Positions 33,905-40,723 of a stretch of 40,723 nucleotides of DNA are shown piece by piece (position 1 is the stretch's first letter; each line of letters starts with the position of its first letter). Under the pieces are notes generated by a model. The model worked only from the letters and a program-made list of their open reading frames with translations. It had not been told where the DNA came from and ran no database searches. The position numbers and the translations under genes were made by a program. Origin of the DNA: Eubacteriales bacterium (GTDB lineage: Bacteria > Bacillota > Clostridia > Lachnospirales > Lachnospiraceae); NCBI GenBank assembly GCA_030540255.1, contig JAUNWP010000009.1, positions 1-40,723 on the forward strand, written 5' to 3'.

Positions 33905-35497
33905 TTATGAGCCTATAACATTCCTTATCGCAACAGGTGTCCTGTAATTCCATCTTGCTATCTTGATGCCGCTCCTTCTGGATGCTGCATTTACCACCTG
34001 TCCGTTTCCTATATACATGCCTACGTGATTGATAGTACCTCGGCTGTTTGCATAGAAAATAAGATCTCCCGGCTTCATTTCCGAAGAACTTATCTTCTTT
34101 CCGACCTGTGCCTGATCACGGCTCACTCTCGGAAGTGATATTCCGAAATGTTTCATTACGCTCTGAGTAAATCCGGAACAGTCGGCACCGTTGGTAAGCG
34201 AAGTGCCTCCCCATACATAAGGATTGCCAACGAACTGACATGCATAGTTAACTATTGAGTTTCTGAATGCCGCAGCTGCATTTGCAGCCTCAACTGCCGG
34301 ATAATACTCTGTTGCTTCCGGCAGACCGTATTTGACCTCAACATTATTGTCTCTGGTCGATACAAAGGCCTTGTCATTGGCATCCTCTCCGTCCGCATTA
34401 TCAAGCTCAAGCTCGACCCAGCCGTCCGTCTGTCCGATAACGCTGTACGCCTGATTCTTGGTTACCGAGGTCCATACCTTACCCTCCAGACTCGGTTCAC
34501 TTCTGACATTAAGCGAGTCAACTCTTATAAATGCCGTAAGCACAGCATAATTGACTGCCATATCCTTGGCTGCCTGTCCTGTGATGCAATAGTCCGACTT
34601 GACATAGCCTGTCACACTTCCGGATTTTATCTTGTACCAGCTTCCTCCGGAATTTGACACGGTATCAAGGAGTTCGGCTCCCGAACCCTTTGTGAATTTA
34701 CCGCATATATTATCTATACCCTTGTCCTCAGGTTCCTTGCGGATATTTATAAATCCGCCCTCCGGATTGGATACAACTATATTATCATACTGTGTGAGAG
34801 CCATGGTGCGCAGATCTATCTTTCGTGCGGCATCAAGGCAGCTCTTTATCTCTGCATTACCGTCTGCGACATTTACATAGCCATCTGTCTGAGTGCCGTC
34901 ATCTCCCGCAAATCTTACCTTTGCCCAGTCCCCGTCATTTTCGATAAGCTCGTAGCGTTCTCCGTTACGTGCCTTGCCTATGACATTTACCGGGTCGATC
35001 TCGGGCGCAGAACGTATATTAAGTACAGCCGCATCAACTATGACTCTGTCCTTGATATTGTCCCATGCCTTATCCAGCGCCGCGTCTCCCTGCAGAATGT
35101 ATGCACTGCTCGCATAGCCCTGAATTCCGCCGGACTTGATAAGTGTCCAGTCTCCGTCATCCTCGATAATATCGAGCGCTGCTCCGTCAGAGAGCCTTCC
35201 GATAATATTTGTCATATCCGAACTGTCCGGCTTTGATCTTAAGTTTATATAACCGTTAACCTCTATTATGCCGAAATTCTCATATTCGGATGTAAGCTCG
35301 TCAAGAGTCTCCTGCTTCTCCATCTCATACAGCTCATCTTCGGTAAGCGAATGTATGGAAGCTATTGTCTCCTCCTCTGTCTCTGATGCCGCCTTAGAGC
35401 ATCTTGTTGCCGTAAATGCGGCAATGATAACTATCACTATCGCTGCCACAAGTAATATATAGACTTCCGATCTGTGTTTTCTGAAATACTCTCTCAA
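33905..35497 (-). CDS. Secreted SH3-domain/NlpC-P60 peptidoglycan hydrolase
   Basis: 530 residues. An N-terminal membrane helix (about 13-30) exports or anchors it. Four bacterial SH3 domains follow (INLRSKPD, LNIRSAPE, INIRKEPE, LNVRSEPS), which bind cell wall. The C-terminal NlpC/P60 domain has Cys440 in ADCSGF and His491 in INHVGMYIG. The third active-site position is Asn503 (VVNAAS) where His is more usual. It probably cuts the stem peptide between D-Glu and the diamino acid. It starts at a TTG (35497) with GGAGGT 9 bases upstream, inside the end of the PBP gene. Confidence 0.92.
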   Translation of the reverse strand: MREYFRKHRSEVYILLVAAIVIVIIAAFTATRCSKAASETEEETIASIHSLTEDELYEMEKQETLDELTSEYENFGIIEVNGYINLRSKPDSSDMTNIIGRLSDGAALDIIEDDGDWTLIKSGGIQGYASSAYILQGDAALDKAWDNIKDRVIVDAAVLNIRSAPEIDPVNVIGKARNGERYELIENDGDWAKVRFAGDDGTQTDGYVNVADGNAEIKSCLDAARKIDLRTMALTQYDNIVVSNPEGGFINIRKEPEDKGIDNICGKFTKGSGAELLDTVSNSGGSWYKIKSGSVTGYVKSDYCITGQAAKDMAVNYAVLTAFIRVDSLNVRSEPSLEGKVWTSVTKNQAYSVIGQTDGWVELELDNADGEDANDKAFVSTRDNNVEVKYGLPEATEYYPAVEAANAAAAFRNSIVNYACQFVGNPYVWGGTSLTNGADCSGFTQSVMKHFGISLPRVSRDQAQVGKKISSSEMKPGDLIFYANSRGTINHVGMYIGNGQVVNAASRRSGIKIARWNYRTPVAIRNVIGS

Positions 35498-35500
35498 TAA

Positions 35501-38137
35501 TTATTGACCTCCGGGTCCTATCTGATTATTGTTCACATCAACTCCCGGCGCAACTATGACAGAGCTTCCTCCGTCATAATTTGCTGCCGTGGTCTCCTGC
35601 GGTGTATCGGTAATGCTTGTATCGGTTTCTGCCGGCTCCGTACTTGTCTCTCCTCTTCCCGAGTCATCCGTATACTTTCCTCTGTCTGCCTCAGGAACTA
35701 TGATGCCTCCGCCGGAACGGTGATGATCACATACTTCCGTAGGAACATTATCTATATCAAAGTACTCTGTATAGACTGCATTCGATCCGCTTCTGTAATC
35801 TGAATAGCACGCCTGCTTAGGCAGAAGTCCGCTCTTACGGCATACCTCCACCTGTACTATACCCTCAGGTACATCAAACTCGGAAACCGGCTCCAGTCCC
35901 TCATCCACACGATTCATGATCTTGCGCCATATATCCTTATGGAAAGAGGTTCCTCCGTTATATACACCCGTCTCACTGTCGTTAAGCGACTGGTTGTCAT
36001 CGCAGCCTGCCCATATACCCATGGTATAGTAAGGAGTATAGCCTACAAACCATATATCCACATTCTTGGTCGTGGTTCCGGATTTTCCGGCCGCAACCAT
36101 ATTATCAAGCTTACAGCGGCTTGAGGTATTGTTGACGGTATATCCCGAAGCCCATTTTGTATGTGGCTCTATAACGCCGCGCATTGCATCCGTAAGGAGA
36201 AATGCTGTTGTCTCTTTCATGACTCTTGTCTTCTCGTCCTCGTTAAGATCGATAAGCACTTTTCCGTCATGATCATATACTACGGTAAACAGCTTAGGCT
36301 CTCCGTACATGCCTCCGTCCGCTATGGATGCATAAGCATTTGTAAGCTCTAAGTTGGAAACACCCTTGGTAATACCTCCGAGTGCCGTTGCTACATTCAT
36401 ATCTTCATCCGTAAGCGAGCTTATACCAAGCTGTCTTGAAAACTCCACTCCCTCAAACGGTGTAACAGTTTCAAACATACATCTTACGGCAACGATATTC
36501 ATAGAAAACTCTATACCGTCTCTGATTGACGAATAACCGAAGTAATTGCCTGATTTCCACCAGTTTCTGAACTTCTTGTCTCCGAGCTGGAATTCACAGT
36601 CATAATAGGTCGAGGCAAGCGTTGCTCCGTTTTCCTCTATTGCAGGAGCAAATGTTGATATGACCTTGAATGCAGATCCCGGCTGCCTGTAGGTGCCCGT
36701 GGCTCTGTTGATCGTAAGAGAATACTTCTTGTCTCCTCTTCCTCCGGTTATTGCACGAACCTCCTTGGTATGCTGATCCATGAGCACTACCGAAGCCTGC
36801 GGCTGCAGAGTCGTGTCAAAGGTCTCCGCTATTATCTCATCCTTATCATCCTCGGAGAAGATCGTGCCCTTAAACTCATTTACATAGCTCTCGGCAGCCT
36901 CGGTCGTACGGAACAGTCCCTGATAGTTTTCATGCTTGACATTTTTAAAATAATTCTCGACATCCTTCTCGCTGAAATGCTCAAGGATCCCGTTGGCTCT
37001 CTTTATCGAGCATCGCCATTTGAAGCTGTATTTTGCCGTGTCATAATTATCAGGATCATTGACCTCACTGTCCACTATTGCCTGGAGATCCGGATCCTGA
37101 GTCGTCATTATCTTAAGACCGCCGGAATAAAGCAGATTTCTTGCCTCTGCCTGTGTCATATCCAGCTTATCCTGAAATACCTCTATGCACTGAGCTATGA
37201 GTGCATCCGTAAAGTAGCTGTAGATATCCGGATCCGATGATAAGCTTTCGTCATTCTGCTTGATCTCATCGTAAACCCCGGTTCCTGATGCCGCTTTCTT
37301 CTCATCCTCGGAGATATAGCCCTGCTCACACATATTCTTAAGCACCTGAAGTCTGCGCTCCTGGTTATCCTCCGGATGTGTAAGCGGATTAAGTCTCGAT
37401 GGGTTCTTGGTAATGGAAGCAAGCACCGTGCATTCCTCAAGGTCCAGATCCTTGACATCCTTACCGAAATATCTCTCCGCCGCAACCTTGACTCCGAGCG
37501 TATTGTTGCCGAGGTTGATAGTATTAAGATAATCCGTGATTATCTGCTTTTTGGTCTCTTTTTTATCAGCCCCCGGACGGTTCTCAAGCATGAGCGCAAT
37601 ATACCACTCCTGGAACTTTCTCTCATAGAGATCGAAGCCCTTCTCATTTCCGCCCGAAAAAACATTATTCTTGATAAGCTGCTGAGTAAGCGTTGAACCT
37701 CCTCCGGCAGAGCTGTCTCCGGTTATGACGCCCTTGACTGCTCTCGATATAGAACGCAGATCTATTCCGTTATGCTGCCAGAATCTCTGATCCTCAATAG
37801 CAACAAAGGCATTGATAAGCTGCTCCGGTATCTCTTCGTAAGTCACAGCCTCACGATTGGAGCCCTCCTGTATCAGTGTAGCCGTCAGATTACCTTTGGT
37901 ATCATAGGTGGTGGTCGCATAGCCCTTCGGGCTGAAGCTTAAGTTATCTATATCCGGAGCATTGTCGATAATTCCGATCAAGGCTCCGAGACCGAATGAA
38001 AATGCACCCAGTCCGCCTATCAAAACTATAAAAATCAAAAGCAGCTTCAGCGAATGAATACGCCTGTTGTCTGCTTTCTCGTCACCGTATGTTATCTCTT
38101 CAAGACAGTCATTGACCGAATCTTTGGTAAACTTCAT
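35501..38137 (-). CDS. Class A penicillin-binding protein (PBP1A-like)
   Basis: A bifunctional glycan polymerase and crosslinker, about 878 residues from the ATG at 38137. A longer in-frame extension upstream to 38263 is Cys/Phe-rich, passes through the promoter and is rejected. A membrane helix near 50-75 anchors it. The GT51 domain has Glu115 in EDQRFWQHNGID and STLTQQLIKNN. The transpeptidase domain has Ser488 in PGSAFKVI (SxxK), SMN in FSMNIVAV, and KSG at 685-687 in AGKSGTTTKN. A Thr/Ser-rich tail ends the protein. First gene of the large cluster. Confidence 0.94.
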   Translation of the reverse strand: MKFTKDSVNDCLEEITYGDEKADNRRIHSLKLLLIFIVLIGGLGAFSFGLGALIGIIDNAPDIDNLSFSPKGYATTTYDTKGNLTATLIQEGSNREAVTYEEIPEQLINAFVAIEDQRFWQHNGIDLRSISRAVKGVITGDSSAGGGSTLTQQLIKNNVFSGGNEKGFDLYERKFQEWYIALMLENRPGADKKETKKQIITDYLNTINLGNNTLGVKVAAERYFGKDVKDLDLEECTVLASITKNPSRLNPLTHPEDNQERRLQVLKNMCEQGYISEDEKKAASGTGVYDEIKQNDESLSSDPDIYSYFTDALIAQCIEVFQDKLDMTQAEARNLLYSGGLKIMTTQDPDLQAIVDSEVNDPDNYDTAKYSFKWRCSIKRANGILEHFSEKDVENYFKNVKHENYQGLFRTTEAAESYVNEFKGTIFSEDDKDEIIAETFDTTLQPQASVVLMDQHTKEVRAITGGRGDKKYSLTINRATGTYRQPGSAFKVISTFAPAIEENGATLASTYYDCEFQLGDKKFRNWWKSGNYFGYSSIRDGIEFSMNIVAVRCMFETVTPFEGVEFSRQLGISSLTDEDMNVATALGGITKGVSNLELTNAYASIADGGMYGEPKLFTVVYDHDGKVLIDLNEDEKTRVMKETTAFLLTDAMRGVIEPHTKWASGYTVNNTSSRCKLDNMVAAGKSGTTTKNVDIWFVGYTPYYTMGIWAGCDDNQSLNDSETGVYNGGTSFHKDIWRKIMNRVDEGLEPVSEFDVPEGIVQVEVCRKSGLLPKQACYSDYRSGSNAVYTEYFDIDNVPTEVCDHHRSGGGIIVPEADRGKYTDDSGRGETSTEPAETDTSITDTPQETTAANYDGGSSVIVAPGVDVNNNQIGPGGQ

Positions 38138-38166
38138 ATAAAAACAGAGCCTCCGACCCCGTATGT

Positions 38167-38195
38167 AGTGTAACACAACAAGGATGCCAGGACAA
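38167..38195 (-). promoter_or_regulatory. Candidate promoter of the PBP1A-led cluster
   Basis: TTGTCC (38195-38190), a 17-base spacer and TACACT (38172-38167), 30 bases upstream of the PBP start codon. The 38138-38304 gap also serves the divergent ABC-F gene, but I see no convincing plus-strand -35 for it; TATATT near 38241 is the best -10. Confidence 0.5.
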
Positions 38196-38304
38196 CACGG
38201 TGAATAATTACAAAAAACGAAACAAAAACAAAAGTATCTATGGTATATTATTGAGCGATACAAGCAGAGGCATTTGAAAAATATAAAAATCGGACTATTT
38301 AATT

Positions 38305-40461
38305 ATGATACTTTCAGTAAGCAATCTTTCAAAAAGCTATGACGGCAATGATATCCTGAAGGACATTTCCTTCCATATAGAAGCCAACGATAAGCTCGGC
38401 ATCACAGGAGTAAACGGTGCCGGCAAAACCACACTGATCAAACAGATAATCGGTGAAGAAAGCCCGGACAGCGGAAGCATAACCCTTGCCAAGGGCGTGA
38501 GACTCGGATACCTATCTCAGATGGCCTCCGAGGGATCAGACAGATCAATATATGATGAGGTCATAAGTGTAAAACAGGATCTCCTGGATATCGAACAGGA
38601 ATTACGAGTGCTTGAGCAGCGTATGCATGCTCTTTCTTCGGATGCCGATACTTCTGTCAAAGATGCAGCTTTTGTAAATACAGATTCTGCCAATGTAGCT
38701 GCCGGAAATGAGGATGCCGCTTCTGGCCTTGCCGAATGCAAGGAGCTTGACGATATTTACTCAAGATACGCATCACTCTCTCACCGCTTCGAGATAGAGA
38801 ACGGCTATGCCGTAAGATCAAATGTCACGGGTATATTAAAGGGTCTCGGCTTTAAGGAAGAGGAATTCGACAAAAAGGTGTCCCTGCTCTCCGGAGGACA
38901 AAAGACGAGACTTGCGCTCGGACGACTCCTTATGGATGCTCCGGAGATACTCATCCTCGACGAGCCTACCAACCACCTAGATATTGCTTCCGTTTCCTGG
39001 CTTGAGTCCTATCTCAAGGCATGGAAGTGTGCCGTTATCATAGTATCCCATGACCGTTATTTCCTTGACCGAATAGTCAACAAGATCCTTGACATCGAAA
39101 ACGGCAAGGCACATATGTATCTCGGCAATTACACTGCATTTGCAGAGAAAAAGGCAGCCCTCCGTAAGGATATGATGAAGGCCTGGCTCAACAATCAGGC
39201 CGCACTTAAGCACCAGCAGGAGGTAATCGACAAGCTCAAGCAGTTTAACCGCGAAAAGTCCATCAAACGTGCCGAATCCCGCGAAAAGGCACTTGCCAAG
39301 ATGGAAAAACTGGATAAGCCCTTTGATGCAGAGGACGCAATGAAGCTGCATTTTACTCCATCCAAGACCTCCGGAAAGGATGTACTTTTTGCCGACGGTC
39401 TTTCAAAGTCCTTTGGTTCTCAGGAACTCTTCAGCGGAGTCGATCTCGATATAAAGCGTGGGGAAAAACTTGCCATAATCGGTCCTAACGGTACGGGTAA
39501 GACTACACTGCTTAAGATAATCATGGGCATAGAGTCGGCAGACAGCGGAGAGCTTGATTTCGGTTCTCTGGTTGAGCCTGCTTATTACGATCAGGAGCAT
39601 CAGGTCCTTGATCCTGCCAATACGGTTTTTGACGAGATATCGGATGCCTATCCTTATATGAACAACACCGAGATACGCAACCTCCTTGCGGCATTTTTAT
39701 TTACGGGTGAGGACGTATTCAAGCAGATAAAGGATCTCTCCGGAGGTGAAAAGGGCCGTGTATCACTTGCCAAGCTCATGCTCTCAAAGGCTAACCTCCT
39801 GCTCCTCGATGAGCCTACCAACCACCTTGACATCACATCCAAGGAGATACTTGAGGAGGCTATACGCAATTATGAGGGCACGGTAATCTGCGTCTCTCAC
39901 GACAGATATTTTATCAATCGTATAGCTACAAGGATACTTGAGCTCGATCACAAACATTTTGTAAATTATCAGGGTAATTATGACTATTATCTTGAAAAGC
40001 AGGCAGATCGTAACTTTGATAAGCTTCGTTCCGTAAGCGGAAGTACCGAAGCTGCAGCAGCAGACTTTAATGCTGCAGGCAGAGGCTCGACCGGAGCCGT
40101 AAATGCAGCTGCTTCAGCTGATACTGCTCTCAGCTCTGATACAGGAAAGTCTGCATGCTATTCAAGCTCTCAGAGCCAAGGCGGAGCCGATACGGAGGTC
40201 AAGCTCAGTTATCAGGAACAGAAGGAAAGAAAACAGCAGCTTCAGAAGCTTCGCACCGCTCTTTCCGCATGCGAAAAGGATATCTCCGAGCACGAGGACG
40301 GCATTGCAAAGCTTGATGAAGAGATAGCTCTTCCCGAAAATGCAGTAAATTCTGCCAAGCTTAACGAGCTCACCGGAAAACAATCCAAGCTGCAGCAGGA
40401 ATTGGATGAATTATATACAAGATGGGAAGAACTCTCGGAGGAGATAGAAAACTATGGCTAA
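38305..40461 (+). CDS. ABC-F family ATPase (translation factor or ribosome-protection type)
   Basis: 718 residues and two ABC domains with no membrane part. The first has GVNGAGKTTLIKQ, LSGGQKTRLALGRLL and LILDEPTNHLD; the second has GPNGTGKTTLLKI, LSGGEKGRVSLAKL and LLLDEPTNHLD. The linker (about 290-350) is rich in Lys, Arg and Glu, as in ABC-F factors that reach the ribosomal P site. A serine/alanine-rich spacer (about 575-630) and a C-terminal coiled coil (about 640-718) follow. A roughly 30-residue insertion after the first Walker A (about 105-140) is low in complexity. The closest types are YdiF, Uup or EttA relatives. Antibiotic resistance cannot be inferred. No clear Shine-Dalgarno precedes the ATG. 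Confidence 0.92.
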   Translation: MILSVSNLSKSYDGNDILKDISFHIEANDKLGITGVNGAGKTTLIKQIIGEESPDSGSITLAKGVRLGYLSQMASEGSDRSIYDEVISVKQDLLDIEQELRVLEQRMHALSSDADTSVKDAAFVNTDSANVAAGNEDAASGLAECKELDDIYSRYASLSHRFEIENGYAVRSNVTGILKGLGFKEEEFDKKVSLLSGGQKTRLALGRLLMDAPEILILDEPTNHLDIASVSWLESYLKAWKCAVIIVSHDRYFLDRIVNKILDIENGKAHMYLGNYTAFAEKKAALRKDMMKAWLNNQAALKHQQEVIDKLKQFNREKSIKRAESREKALAKMEKLDKPFDAEDAMKLHFTPSKTSGKDVLFADGLSKSFGSQELFSGVDLDIKRGEKLAIIGPNGTGKTTLLKIIMGIESADSGELDFGSLVEPAYYDQEHQVLDPANTVFDEISDAYPYMNNTEIRNLLAAFLFTGEDVFKQIKDLSGGEKGRVSLAKLMLSKANLLLLDEPTNHLDITSKEILEEAIRNYEGTVICVSHDRYFINRIATRILELDHKHFVNYQGNYDYYLEKQADRNFDKLRSVSGSTEAAAADFNAAGRGSTGAVNAAASADTALSSDTGKSACYSSSQSQGGADTEVKLSYQEQKERKQQLQKLRTALSACEKDISEHEDGIAKLDEEIALPENAVNSAKLNELTGKQSKLQQELDELYTRWEELSEEIENYG

Positions 40462-40660
40462 TAATAAAAAAACACCTGTTTATAAGAGAGCCGCCGCCGT
40501 CATCTGCCTGATATTGATAGCATTTATACTGGTATTTTTGCTCTACGGCATGTTCACACATAATACCGGCATCATAATGGCATCCATTTTCTGCCTTGTT
40601 ATCATTCCCGCAATCATATATGCATTTTTATTGCTTATACGCATATCAAAAAAGAGCTGA
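40454..40660 (+). CDS. Small two-helix membrane protein, unknown function
   Basis: 68 residues: a short basic N-terminus (MANNKKTPVYKRAAA), two hydrophobic helices (about 15-35 and 40-60), and a basic end (RISKKS). The family is not recognised. The start ATG lies 8 bases inside the end of the ABC-F gene, and GGAGGAG is 10 bases ahead, so translation is probably coupled. The terminator begins inside its last codons, so the two genes form a complete bicistron. Confidence 0.75.
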   Translation: MANNKKTPVYKRAAAVICLILIAFILVFLLYGMFTHNTGIIMASIFCLVIIPAIIYAFLLLIRISKKS

Positions 40661-40676
40661 AATCAGCTCTTTTTTT
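40653..40676 (+). terminator. Rho-independent terminator of the ABC-F unit
   Basis: AGAGCTGA (40653-40660) pairs with TCAGCTCT (40663-40670), with a 2-base loop between, and the stem is followed by TTTTTT. The upstream A-run makes it potentially two-way. The stem overlaps the stop codon of the small membrane protein. Confidence 0.9.
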
Positions 40677-40723
40677 GATAATTCTCCCATCATCTTTAAC
40701 ACAGCTGTCCCGGCAGTTTCTGC

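Noticed and set aside
38138..38263. N-terminal extension of 42 codons on the PBP
   Set aside because: It is Cys/Phe-rich, runs through the predicted promoter and would precede the usual cytoplasmic tail. The ATG at 38137 fits the family.

Overview
This 40.7 kb window looks like core chromosome of an anaerobic Firmicute, most likely a Lachnospiraceae-type Clostridium relative. The signs are moderate GC with Gram-positive Shine-Dalgarno sequences, a PASTA Ser/Thr kinase-phosphatase pair in a priA-def-fmt-rsmB-rlmN-stp-prkC-rsgA-rpe order, a YugP-type zinc peptidase, and a DUF362-ferredoxin protein. The genus assignment is inference. Almost everything is on the minus strand. The exceptions are an ABC-F ATPase and a small membrane protein at the right end.

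Right to left along transcription: a promoter near 38170-38195 begins a long, tightly packed cluster on the minus strand. It runs PBP1A, SH3/NlpC hydrolase, FtsK/SpoIIIE, MurE, MurF, PriA, Def, Fmt, YugP, RsmB, RlmN, PP2C phosphatase, PASTA kinase, RsgA, Rpe and YggS, and ends with an AlgJ/DHHW-like protein plus an MBOAT O-acyltransferase (38137 to 12591). Many gaps are 0-20 bases or are overlaps. The cluster joins peptidoglycan synthesis and division, replication restart, N-terminal formylation and deformylation, rRNA methylation and ribosome assembly with the kinase-phosphatase pair that senses cell-wall state. The last two genes probably acylate a surface polymer.

A second unit begins at a near-consensus promoter (12542-12570) and holds serS, closed by a strong terminator (11097-11137). 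Then come pcrA, a small acidic membrane protein and an RlmD/RumA-type rRNA methyltransferase, closed by a hairpin at 6626-6674.

From 6538 down to about 4996 lies a small accessory patch. It has a Phd/YefM antitoxin whose coupled downstream frame stops after 13 codons, a 178-codon gene of unknown function, and three gene remnants: the C-terminus of an AlbA/AAA_4-type regulator, the first 18 residues of a response regulator, and the tail of a PIN-domain protein. It looks like decayed mobile or toxin-antitoxin DNA. To its left are housekeeping genes again: an esterase, a YbaK deacylase, a GNAT acetyltransferase, the DUF362-ferredoxin protein and malic enzyme.

I found no tRNA, rRNA, CRISPR array, intact insertion sequence or prophage. 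No clearly new multi-gene system is visible. The best leads are the antitoxin/unknown-gene patch, the acylation pair at the end of the translation cluster, the C-terminal extension of the PASTA kinase, and repeated use of TTG start codons with strong ribosome binding sites.
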